DNA from: Leptasterias polaris
Taxonomy: Eukaryota; Echinodermata; Asteroidea; Forcipulatida; Asteriidae
Direction: 5' to 3'
DNA length: 64,000 nucleotides
NCBI GenBank assembly: GCA_037783415.1
Contig: JAZGTN010000170.1
Coordinates: forward strand, 3,701,501-3,765,500
The position numbers and the translations under genes were made by a program. Of this stretch, positions 1 to 18,996 are shown piece after piece. The notes under the pieces are model-generated. The model was not told the DNA's origin, searched no databases, and saw nothing but the letters and a program-made list of their open reading frames with translations. Within the stretch, counting starts at the first letter, position 1; every line of letters starts with the position of its first letter.

Positions 1-554
1 ACCCTCTAGGCTAGCATTGAGTGTATGGGTTTCTTATGTTTGTACTGCTGGCATTATATGGAAAACTTGTGTGTACTGTGGACTAGTCTCCACAGTCTCC
101 TGTGGTATTTTGTGGAAAGAGTAAGTTGGGCAGGAGAGTGAACCAATAGTAATAGGGTTTAAAGACGGACCATGACGACAACAATTTGTATTATAATTTG
201 GTTTTTACCCTTACACCGATGTGTGTTAAGCACTGTATACTCAGCACTAAAACCAAAACCAAATTATATTCATTAGATGCAAAATTATCATCTATTAAAC
301 AATTTTTATTGTTATAAAACAAAACAAAAAAATTTGAATACTGCTTTACAGCAGTTGAATGTGTCCTAATGCCTCATCTTCAGCTGAAGGAGGGATACCA
401 TCAGGTCATCCCTACACCATACCGCCATGGGTAGGAGAGTGCACCAATAGTAATAGAGTTTTAAGGCAGACCATGACGACAACAATCTGTATATTTATAT
501 ATTTTTTGGGGAATAACTGCTTTAGTTGAATGTTTCCTAATGCTTTCTCTTCAG
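1..554. repeat. Gli intron with tandem duplication and decayed exon copy
   Basis: Bases about 128-192 and 429-492 are near-copies (both hold ACCATGACGACAACAAT). Bases about 360-428 closely match 532-600, the acceptor and first part of Gli exon a. So intron plus exon start was duplicated in tandem; the left copy spans about 128-428. In it an AG at 382-383 and a GT at 431 would define a 47-nt exon, but its length breaks the frame with the known exons. Confidence 0.75.
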
Positions 555-9332
<8,778 letters not shown>

Positions 9333-9723
9333 AAATGAAACTCGCCTGAACTGACAGCATTCTCTCTTAACAGTGGTCCCCTGGCCAACTCTGGAACAGT
9401 CGAAAATCCGTCCAAGTGGTCCTGCTGGCTAGTTCATCGCTTCTCCAAAGTTATGTGTGAAACCACTGCCTCACTCATAATGGTCATGGTTTCAAATTCA
9501 AGTCCATACAAATGACAGTGTGACAAGAACATTTTAAAATAAGGACCAGTGAAAAAGCTGGCAGATAAGTGAAATGACAAGCCAGCTGGTACTGCTGCTA
9601 GTCACTGAAAAAGTTCAAGATTTAACCCTAGCTGATCAGTGCTCCAATCCTTCAAAATCTCCTTGTTTTGCCTGAGTACGATTTTGGAGATCGGTATTGT
9701 GCCCTAAATTGACGCACTCTTGA

Positions 9724-10083
9724 AGGGAGGGTATAACTTTGGTAATTACTCCAAAAATTATGACCATTAAAATTTACTTGGTAAGAAGCACTGCAGCTGT
9801 TGATATTAAATGTATAACATTTTGAGAAACGATTCCCTTCAATGGAATGTGGTTTTAGAGAGAAGGGTTCAAAAACATTTCAATCTGAGAAACGTTTCTG
9901 CAGTTTCTCAGACTGTGTGTTCCTATTACTGATTATTCTTCCTGCATGGACTTATCCGCTCTAGATTTTTGGCAATTTATCTCAAAAACGCAACCACCTT
10001 CACTGGTTAGTTTTATTATTACATTTATATGGGATTAAAAACAATCGAATGGTTCCAAAAACCAAAGGTATACTTTGCCTTTA
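9724..10083. mobile_element. GGTATAC-family MITE (about 360 bp)
   Basis: The right end reads AAAGGTATACTTTGCCTTTA, matching inverted the left end of the element at 47456-47858 (TTAAAGGCAAAGTATACC). Shared interior words include AGCACTGCAGCTGTTGATA, TCTGAGAAACGTTTCTGCAG and TATTCTTCCTGCATGG. It probably lies in the Gli 3' UTR. Confidence 0.75.
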
Positions 10084-11586
10084 ACATAAAAGGCCTCATT
10101 TTTGTAACATGGACAATTGACAAATTGTGCCAGACCTGACATCTTAGTTTTTCAAAATACGAGAGAATCTATTTTTCATTGGTGAAAATTATGAAGACTG
10201 TATTCCTGATTATGGCCGGGAAAAGAGCTTTCCAATGCTATTCAGCACCTTAAGTTGTAAAAATATTCCTCCACTGTATGTGCCTTTTTTGCAGTAAAAC
10301 AAAGGTTCCCTGAAAATGATGGAACTAGCAGTTTAGAAGCAACATTTCCATGAAACTAATTTACTTTTGGAAAAAAAAACAACCCAAAAACCAAAACAAA
10401 CAAAACTGTTATAAACCAAATTGAATGGTCACACTTTGTCATGTGCTGCTGCTGTATTTAGGAGTCTTTAGGGGGCATTTAGAGATATAAAGTTGATTGT
10501 TATTTTATTTTATTTATTTTATTTTTTCGGGGGAGGTAAAGTATTGGGTGATATGGTCAAAGAAACTGGTTGAAAAACATTTTTTTAAAAACTTAAATAT
10601 GTTTTAGAAATTGAAAATGGTGGGTGGTTCTTTTAGAAAATGTTTGATAAAATAGCTCTAAATGGCCTCTAATTGGTGCTTTATTTATCAATGTTAGCTC
10701 TTGCACATTTTATATTGAAATCTTTCCATCTCAATAATTTTATAAGCTTGCAGTATTCTCTTTTACACTGTGTGTGATCAGCAAAAGTATTTTTGTGTAT
10801 TGTTCAGTACGTTTGTTTTATCAGAAAAAGAAAAACCAACTCTTGTATTCAACCCCTAACAACTGTATAACTTATTATCTGAAAAGCAACAAATTCCTTT
10901 TAGAGAGGGGCTCCAAAGTCAAATACAGTTTTGTGATCAACCTATTTGCCAATAGATAGAATCCTTAGGAAAATGTGAGTCAAAGTTACAAGTCTTTTAC
11001 AGCAGGATAAAATGCTGTAAAATGCCACTGTTGGATACCCTACAAGTGCAATTTTGTTTCAAAATCAAAACATTTCAAATATTATAGTCTGTATATCCTT
11101 GTACAGAGAATTTTTAGTTTGTTCTTGAACTTTGTTGATATTCGATCAAAACTGCATTGAATTTGACCTTTTGATTGGTCCAAAAGTTCCCCTTTGGAAT
11201 GTAGCCTACAGACCCATTTGTTTTTTGGTGTCCGAATTTGCTTTGAAGAGTATCAACTTGATATTTCACACCAAGAGACTTCAAGGAAATTTCCACCCCA
11301 TTTTCACGAGGACGCTATTTGAAAAATGATTACATTACAAAACTGAATTTGACCTGTTTAGAAACCAGTGCTAGTATTCCCTATTTTTTTTCCCTCATAA
11401 AAATGTACCAACTAAAATTCTATAATCTGTGAGAAGCAACTTCAGCTGATCTTTGTATCCTTAACATTTTGAATTTAAAAAACATTTTGTCTCTGGGAGG
11501 TTTAAGCAGACATAGACACACCCGGCTCTGTGTTGCAGTCACTCTGTGCACATTCCTTTCTTCTGTACACTTAAAGGAAAATCCTC

Positions 11587-11690
11587 TTCTTTAACACTGT
11601 AAAAAACACTGTGTGGACTCGTGTAAGTCCACATAGTGTTTCAAGTCTCTAAATTATGTGGACCTCTTTTTGTACTCGGGTCCACACTTC
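11587..11690. repeat. Short inverted-repeat stretch with TCCACA/TGTGGA words
   Basis: AACACTGTGTGGACTCGTG faces GTCCACATAGTGTTTC, and a second TGTGGACC/GGTCCACA pair follows within 60 bases. It is an imperfect foldback next to the tRNA-like element and may be a fragment of a palindromic transposon. Confidence 0.5.
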
Positions 11691-11729
11691 CTAGTAGCGT
11701 TAAGCCACAAAGCGCTTACACAATTCAAA

Positions 11730-11854
11730 CTAATTTAGGGTTGAACAAAGAAAATTGACTAGAGCAGGATTTGAACCAACGACCTCCGGATTAATGTTCA
11801 GGCGCTCTACAAACTGAGCTATCTGGCCTTATGTTGGCGATCTCCTTATTTTGT
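11730..11854 (-). mobile_element. tRNA-like SINE, type 2, with direct-repeat flanks
   Basis: On the - strand it has an A box (TAGCTCAGTTTGTAGAGCGC), a B box (GGTTCAAATCC) and the tail CTAGTCAATTTTCTTTGTTC. CAATTCAAA flanks it at 11721-11729 and 11855-11863, consistent with a 9-base target-site duplication. Sister copies lie at 17804-17936 and 28550-28675. Confidence 0.82.
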
Positions 11855-12290
11855 CAATTCAAAATATGTAAGAGTGCTCTAAGTTATCACTTATTTATGC
11901 AAGACGATGCTCTGGTCAAGCTAAGCATTTGACTTTATTTCTATGCAAATGGATTTTCATCAAAGCTCCTTTGTATTTTCTAGTTACATTTTTGAAACTC
12001 AACGTTAAAAAGAGGGACTTTATCTGGTTTTAAAAATGTCTTCCATGCTGAATGTAAAAAGTTTAATTTTTTTTATTAGTAAAATGTGTTTTTACTGCTG
12101 ACATGTGCCTTCTTTTTAAAAGAAGAAAAATGCATAAATGTATGTTGTATGGAGCATCCACAGATTTCAGTATTTAAAAAATTAGATAGAGAGTGTCACT
12201 TTAAGACCCTTTCACTTTTGTGAGGGCAAGGCAGTTTTTCCTTTTGTAAGGGGCCTCTCTTTAAAGGAACTGGCAAATTCTACTGGACCA

Positions 12291-12335
12291 TTTCAAGGGG
12301 CAAAAAATGTTAACATGTACATGTACATGTACCCC
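12291..12335. repeat. ACATGT-rich palindromic microsatellite
   Basis: TTAACATGTACATGTACATG is a short alternating ACATGT repeat, self-complementary. The same hexamer cluster recurs near 18565, 18620 and 22005. Confidence 0.6.
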
Positions 12336-12619
12336 TGTTCATATTTTTTAAAATTTAAGAGAAAGTTTTAGTAATGGTGAAAGGTGCTAATTTACAAGTC
12401 TCCTTAACTTAAGCAAAGTGTCTAAGATTAAATTATTAATATGTGTGGATAAGTCATGTACCCATAATTACCTAGATCATGACGGAAGCAAATCTGATTC
12501 AAACAAAGTGCCTTTGATTCCGTCAGAATATTTCATTTATCTCCTCTCACCGTAAGATTTTCTTTTAAGAGGTGAAGATGCCGTCACAGAGATGACAGAC
12601 TCTGCCCACGTTATGACCA

Positions 12620-12906
12620 GGGCCCAATTTCATAGAGCTGCTTAACGGTCGATTCTGTGCTTACTGCACGAGTTTCTATTTCATGGCGCTGCTAACTGTA
12701 AGCACACGAAAAGGCATGCTAACCTTCCAGTGCTTACTGCACAGAAATGAATGACGTAACAATGCAAATCCATGATGGTGAACACGCAATGTGACCGCCT
12801 TATTCTCTTGCTAACCTGTGAAATACGCTTATGCTTAAGCAAATTTTTCTGCAACAGTTAGCACGAAAATTTGCTTACCGTTAAGCAGCTCTGCGAAATT
12901 GGGCCC
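12620..12906. mobile_element. GGGCCCAAT-family palindromic MITE (about 287 bp)
   Basis: The left end GGGCCCAATTTCATAGAGCT and the right end AGCTCTGCGAAATTGGGCCC are inverted copies. The interior has repeated TTAAGCA/GCTTACTGCAC words. It is a longer subtype than the copy at 6738-6934 and relates to the fragments at 18077-18320 and 18788-18990. Confidence 0.88.
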
Positions 12907-13799
12907 AAATCTTCAGATTTCTATTTGGAATGATGCAGAGAGTCTGATCTGTAACCCTTTATGTTATAGATTCTGTGTGCTTTACCTCTATGTCAAGAGG
13001 TAAATGAAATCCAATTTTTCAGTAATAGTTTCATTTTCATACAAGCTCGCTCCAAACAAGTGATGAAGTGGTATCCGTTTAAAACTAATGAGCTATTTAC
13101 AGGGAAATCGTGCCCTTTGATCTACTTCTCTAGCACCGAGATTGTCATTCTCAGAAGTTCCTTGAAATCTATAAGTCCAGGGGTTACCAAAAGATGGAAA
13201 TGCCATCATTTCAACGTACCTCCTAAGATTTGGATCTTAGTTTCAGACCTTTTTGTCTGGCAATGACTCTCACCCTTGTATTAAAAGTGCCTTCAATGTG
13301 CTAATTTTTCTCAAGTTCGGTTTGTTCATATTTTTGTTTGTGATACTGAGTAAGAGAAATGAATGAAGTTCAGTCTGAATTGTGTGTGGATTTCCAGACG
13401 AATGTGAAAAAAATAAAAATTTAAATTGCTCAACCAACGACGAATGATAAGTTAACGAACAAGTTTAATAAAAATATCTTTCCTCTTCAGTGAAAAAGCA
13501 CCCCATTATTGTCTTTAAAAAAATTGAAATGTTAACTTTCATTTTCAGGTATTGTTTAAGAAAACAACTAAAGCTAGAGAGTGAAACTCTGTTCTGTCTT
13601 AATGTCATTTGGGAGTGTGCCGCTTTTATCACAATGTACAGTTACATTATTATCCTGCCATTTAAAAAAATACTGCGTCCCAGCGCAGAAGTGCTATTTT
13701 ATAAGGGTTTATTGTGTACCGATTAAAGAGGCTGTCAAACTTGTATAAATACATTTTTATATGAAACCTTTATATATATTAATAAATAGATAAATAAAT

Positions 13800-14111
13800 A
13801 AAAACACTTTTACTAACAAATGTCATTATTAACAAATTGTACATAGGAAATATTTTACTTACTTACTGAAAGTGCTCTCCCTTTAAAGTGTGCTCATTTT
13901 TATTAGGTCGTAGATTTCTGGATGCTGATTCAGGTTTTGATACATTGGTAGAAGGTACTGTTGTAGATCAGCTAAAACTAAGTAGAAAGTAAAATTATGT
14001 ATAAATTATGTATAATTTTAAAAATTTGTTTCTATGCTTTTTTAAAATATAATTTTGGGTATTTTTTATGTTTACTCCAGCAAAAAGTAAGCAGTTTATT
14101 ATGTTAGAAAA
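13800..14111. other. AT-rich intergenic DNA, nothing recognised
   Basis: Very AT-rich sequence holding several AATAAA/ATAAAT words that might serve as Gli polyadenylation signals. I see no exon or repeat with defined borders. Confidence 0.4.
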
Positions 14112-14331
14112 ACAAAACAAGTAATAAACTGCAAGGAAATTGACTAAATTTTTAATAATTTGGGGTTGATTGAATAAAAATTAATGAGAGCAGGATTTGA
14201 ACCAAGGACCACCGGATTATCGTTGGTAGAACTACTATAAATGGTAGAGCGCTGGCACGTTAGTCAAATCTTTGGTTCAAATCGTGCTGTCGTCAAATTT
14301 TCTTTGTTCAGCCCCAAATTAAAAAACAAAC
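14112..14331. mobile_element. Imperfect foldback version of the tRNA-like element
   Basis: Left and right halves are inverted: AGCAGGATTTGAACCAAGGA faces TTTGGTTCAAATCGTGCTGT, and TTTGGGGTTGATTGAAT faces TTTGTTCAGCCCCAAATT. The halves carry the B-box end and tail of the type-2 tRNA-like SINE in head-to-head order. The left flank (AATAAACTGCAAGGAAATTG) also matches sequence beside the copies at 28550 and 47280. Confidence 0.75.
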
Positions 14332-14415
14332 AAATGTATTTTTTAAATCTTGAGCTGAATGTTGTAACATAGCTTATCATCCACCTTTGATGGGGACATT
14401 TCTACTGGCATAATT

Positions 14416-14866
14416 TTAAAGGTAGGGTCATAGAGCTAATGACCCCGAAACAAAATTTTAATTTCTATCCAAAAACTTACTTGTTGTGAAGATGGTAATG
14501 GGGGTAAGCAACCTGCGAAATTGTTCTGTCTGAAGGGACCCCATTTTATTAGACTTCAACAAGAGTATGTCAACAAATTCAAGGCAAGTTATGGGAAGTT
14601 AAATATCAGTGGTGTCCAGTTGCGAACGCTGCAGTCAGAGATGCAGTTGGTACCTGCCATCACCTTGCTATTAAACCTGATGAATTTGACGTTCTTGATG
14701 AAAATACAGGGACGGGTTTTGTTTTCCCCCCTCTTTTTTCAACAAGTGGACACTGTATTAGGCTAAAACTTTCACAGATGACTTATGTTGTATCTTTCTT
14801 GATAATATGCCCTATAAATCAGCGCTACATTGACAAAAACCAATCTATGACCCTAGAATTTGTTTC
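14416..14866. mobile_element. Probable old AAAGGTAGGGT-end MITE
   Basis: TTTTAAAGGTAGGGTCATAG on the left faces TATGACCCTAG near 14855. The ends match the element at 26113-26569 (TTAAAGGTAGGGTGATAG and TGACCCTACCTTTGAA). The interior is divergent, so the right border is uncertain. Confidence 0.5.
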
Positions 14867-17130
14867 AAGTTTTGAATGAATTTATCCGTCCAATTTCTCC
14901 TATGCAATTGAATTATAACTAATTGATCATGTCAAACCATAATTGTGTTATCAAAGAAAAGAACTTGCAGTGGACACTGTGCTGTATCATGCATGGCCAA
15001 AGATATTTAATATTTTGTTTGATGTAATTACATGTACGAAGGTTTTTTCCTTCTAATCTTCTAATTTTACCTTTTTATTTTCAATAGTTTCGTAGATTTT
15101 ATTTACTCGTAATAACAACCTTTGGCTAAAGACCGTCTTGCCATAAAAATTTCAATACATGAAATATGTATGAAGGTGTATCTAACTATGGCATCAGCAA
15201 TATAATAAATGAGTATTGCATATTTTTGGTATTTTAAGAAGACTTGTAATGTTTGTTTTTCTTTTTGTTATATTTTGTTATTGCTTGAATCAAAACAGGT
15301 ATGATATTGATGTATATTTGGTTTGCGGTAACACCACGTGTATATCTACTTGCTGTGTAGATTATGTTCTTTTTAGAACTTGTCTGCTGCGGAGTATATT
15401 TCTGAATTCGGGAGACTACTTAGTTCTGAAAAGAGCTGTCCTGCTTATTAACTACTACTGGGGCGGAACGTAGGAAATTGGCTGAGACTTTCGCTTAGTG
15501 GATCAAAGGGACTACTCATTATTAACTTCACTTCTGCAGAGTGAGTTCTTAATTGGTCTCAACATTTCGACTAGCTTGCTGCAGTCATCACAAACCAAAT
15601 ATACATGGATACCTCACCACGCAATGCCTCAAATCCAACATAGGCAAGATATTCTTCCGACTTTAGTCTGATTTCCAATTGTTTTTGACATTACAGGTTA
15701 TTGACATCAGTGGCTCTTTTGTAAACACGTTCCATCATAGATTTAGATGGTCTAAACAAATACTGATATAACATGACTGTTAATATGTGTGCGGCAACCT
15801 TGTTTACAGAAAGATTGGAGGTTAATCTGAAATGAAATGGGACTGGATTTTCTTCCTGAATTATGAAAGGTTTAGAAATAACACATGTTTACTGCAAACT
15901 GGTCGTAAATGGCCAAACAGATGATTGGAATGACATGATGCCAGTAATCCAATGCCATTTTCTTCTCCTAATTAGACAAATAACCTCGACCACCATTGAT
16001 GAGACAAGCTACACTTGCTCAGACCATAGAGAAAGGACCCTCAGACAAAGACAACATTCAAGCTGTTTGCGGCCTCTGCATTATTAAGCTTCAAGTGAGA
16101 GACAAGGCCAGGTGTTCAATAACATGCTATCACCAGATGGTGACAGATGAGATAATGTCGTCATGGAAACCTGCATCCAATGAGGTTGCTCGGTAACAAT
16201 TATGCAGGAGTCTTCGTCTCTTAAGGGCATGGTTTAATCATGGTGTGTTTCATAGCCTTGCTCTTCCTTTGTTCAGAGATGAAACCAATCACTCTCTCCA
16301 ATTAACAGCTTTAGTATACCAGGTAAAGTAATGTAAACGCCCAACGCCAAAATCAAGCACTTCTCGGATATTGTGAGACTAATAAAAGTGAAGACAACAA
16401 AACCATCAGCCATGGTATCAATATGATGCTGGTATATTTGGTCTTTGGAATAAAGTAGGGCTGACCTTACTTGTTCATATGGTGTTGATAGACTTCTCAG
16501 GCTATTGAGTAAACATTTTTCTGATTTTTCCCAGGGCAAAAAAGAACAGAAATCAGACTAAAGTAGGAACTTGGAAGAATATCATACTTAGTGATGTAAT
16601 ATCTTAAACATTCTGTATGTTGAGAAATACTCATCCATAAACTATCACAATATACCTAAAGAAACACTTCAAGACCAGTCATTCAAACATACTTTGATCC
16701 AAAGATATATTTATTAGGGAAAAGTTCACTGAATAAAGAAAATTGTTTGGAACCATTTCAGTGTTCATTAACCTATCACCTTCACTTCAAATTTACAAAT
16801 AAAATTAAAATTGCATTTACTGTACAGTTCAAATAAAAAGCAAACAGTAGAATATACACTTACAAAAAAAAATTGTTTACATTATTATAAAGTATGTTAG
16901 TGATAAACACACACACAACAAAATGCATTAGTTGCAAAATCATATGCTTATAATTGCATAATCACATTGTAGATGTTTGTAAACCATAAAATAATAGAAC
17001 CCAGAGCGAGGAATCTGTCTGCCTCAATTCGGAGACAATTTCATGGATGGCACAGCCATTTTATTGCGCCATTTTGCGCCAGTGTGTAAAATTTACTTGT
17101 ATTATAATTTAGATATAACCGAAAAATGAG
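14867..17130. other. Intergenic DNA, no gene recognised
   Basis: AT-rich noncoding sequence between the Gli flank and the next repeats. No exon with plausible borders or family motif was seen on either strand. The TTTATT word at about 16708 would read AATAAA on the - strand and could be a very distal FAIM polyadenylation signal, but this is weak. Confidence 0.35.
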
Positions 17131-17154
17131 AAAATGCACGTCGCCATGGTGTTT

Positions 17155-17380
17155 CTAGTCAGTAGAGTGTGGGTTCGAGTCCCGGTCGTGACACTTGTTT
17201 CCTTAAGCAAGATACTTAACCATTACTGCTTCGTCCTTCAGATGGGACGTCGTGTAATGCACATAAAAGAACCCAGCACACTTATCGCGAAGAGAAGGGG
17301 CTTGCCCCAGGGCAGTGGCTACTTGGCTGCTGAATGCGCCGCAGCACATTGTAATTCATTAGACAGTGCTACATAAATGG
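17155..17380 (+). mobile_element. 5'-truncated tRNA-headed SINE, type 1
   Basis: The copy starts inside the head (AGAGTGTGGGTTCGAGTCCC, the B box) and keeps the body (CTTCGTCCTTCAGATGGGAC, AAAAGAACCCAGCACACTTA) and a 3' part ending near CATTAGACAGTGCTACATA. The A-box end is missing. 5' truncation is usual for LINE-dependent copying. Confidence 0.8.
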
Positions 17381-17803
17381 GTCTCATAACTCAAAACAAA
17401 GCTCTGTTGAAAAACAAATAACGAGTGCTTTGATATGCCCCAAGGGGTGTGATAAAGCGCTATGTAAGAACCCAATATTATTTGATTATCATTTTGTCAT
17501 TTACAATTGTCATGTGGTTTTGATACGCGACCTCCACATCAGGACACAAGAGTACAGTCAAGTCTGCGTTCTCTGGGTTCTATTTCTATCGTGTATTAAA
17601 CAAATCTGTCTCAAGAATAAATAATATAAAACAAGCATTTACTTTCATATAATTCCTCTCTATATTTCAAGTAAAACCAACAGCACAACTCCAGAAATTA
17701 AAAACATTCAGAATGAATACAATTTGTTCATAAATCTACACTATTTGAATAGTGTCTAGTACTTTGTTCTTGGTTAATACAGAAATGAATGTGTATTATA
17801 AAG

Positions 17804-17936
17804 ATTTGGGGTTGAACAAAGAACAATTAGCTAGAGTGGGATTTGAACCAACGACCTCCGGATTAATGTGCAGGCGCTCTACCAACTGAGCTATCTAGCC
17901 CTATGTTGGTGGTCTCCCTATTTTATCAATATCTTT
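17804..17936 (-). mobile_element. tRNA-like SINE, type 2, with 11-base target-site duplication
   Basis: Perfect direct repeats GTATTATAAAG lie at 17793-17803 and 17937-17947. Read on the - strand the 133-base element runs AAAGATATTGATAAAATAGG, A box TAGCTCAGTTGGTAGAGCGC, B box GGTTCAAATCC, tail TTGTTCTTTGTTCAACCCC. The two ends are weakly inverted copies (ACAAAGA-ATTGA). This is the best-preserved copy and defines the family borders. Confidence 0.88.
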
Positions 17937-18076
17937 GTATTATAAAGAGTTTGAATATTGATTACATGAAAGTCCCATAGAATTCCTTGACCTTTGAACA
18001 AGATTTAGGGCATGTGAAATATACTGTGGTGAAGAAATCAATGAGTTTTCATTTGTTTAAGTTTTTTTAAAATAGT

Positions 18077-18320
18077 TTTCAACACCACGACTAAATTTCC
18101 TGACTCTGCTTGCTGCGGAATTCTTTGCTTAGTATCACCACTCTCTGTTAACATGGTGAGCGCAAAATTTCTCTGCTAGCTTCGTAAGCGTATAATACTG
18201 AGTAGCACGAAGAATCTGCAGGGGTACACTAACAGAACTTGCTAACCTGTGAAATACACTTATGTAAGCACGGATTGTTCTGCTACTGTAAGCTTCAATG
18301 CAGGGGTTGTAATTTAGAAT
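18077..18320. mobile_element. Fragment of GGGCCCAAT-family MITE
   Basis: The interior words CTAACCTGTGAAATACACTT, GCTTGCTGCGGAATTC and TAAGCACGGATTGTTCTGC match the interior of 12620-12906. Terminal repeats are decayed. Confidence 0.6.
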
Positions 18321-18780
18321 CCCCTCTGAGGTAGGTGAGTATTGTTTCTCACAGGACTCATAAAGCACTAATTATACATCGCTTAACATCTTACACATCT
18401 GTGTAAGGGTAGGGTACCACCAGAATAAAGCTCTAAATTACATCAAATACACATTATTGAATTGGTTAACTTAATAAGTACTGAGTTTATCAAATTCCAA
18501 AAGCAAACACTAATGTACAGTATCTACCAAACTAAAGAACTGTGTAGTGGTGGAATGTGTATGCTGTACATGTACCCAGGGTAAGGTAAAGCTGCATTTG
18601 TTTGGCAATGCTGTGTCACATGTACACTGTACATGTACATCCATCATATTCCACTAGTACTGACCTACATGTAGTTCACCTGATGTAATTATCACAATAA
18701 TCTTGGTTGCGCCATTTTGGGAGTCATTGTCCCCGTGTGTTATACAGTGTAGAGTGAATTTCAGGCAACTAAGCAAACAC
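18321..18780. other. Intergenic DNA, no gene recognised
   Basis: Only short ACATGTAC clusters stand out, near 18565 and 18620. No exon or complete repeat was seen. Confidence 0.35.
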
Positions 18781-18785
18781 AGGCT

Positions 18786-18995
18786 TATCAGGGCTCAATT
18801 CCATGGCTCTGCTTACCGCCGAATTCTGCGCTTGCGATCACCATTCTCCGCTCACCGAGCAAGCCCCTGAATTTCTGCCCTAGCCGTGTAAGCGTAGAAT
18901 GCCTAGTAACGTGGACTATGCGAGCGCACAAGCAAACATTCCCTGCTAACCCGTGAAATACACTTGACGTAAGCGCGGAATTCCCTGCAACTCAA
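18786..18995. mobile_element. Truncated MITE abutting the satellite array
   Basis: GGGCTCAATTCCATGGCTCT resembles the left end of the GGGCCCAAT family and the interior matches 18077-18320. The expected right terminal repeat is absent; the 178-bp array starts instead. Confidence 0.62.
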
Positions 18996-18996
18996 A

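Larger units (their letters stand above)
9333..13790 (+). other. Probable Gli 3' UTR and downstream flank
   Basis: AT-rich noncoding DNA follows the Gli stop. The first clear AATAAA words on this strand that I found are near 13412 and 13466, with a cluster near 13780, so a 3' UTR of 4 kb or more is possible. Earlier cleavage at a variant signal (such as ATTAAA near 9769) cannot be excluded. Three repeats lie inside: a MITE at 9724-10083, a tRNA-like element at 11730-11854 and a MITE at 12620-12906. Confidence 0.4.

Noticed and set aside
384..430. Mini-exon of Gli between the duplicated acceptor and a GT
   Set aside because: 47 bases would shift the frame into exon a and into exon b alike; treated as a decayed copy.
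17155..17220. Apparent tRNA 3' half with GTGGGTTCGAGTCCC
   Set aside because: It is the truncated head of the type-1 SINE, with the SINE body following.
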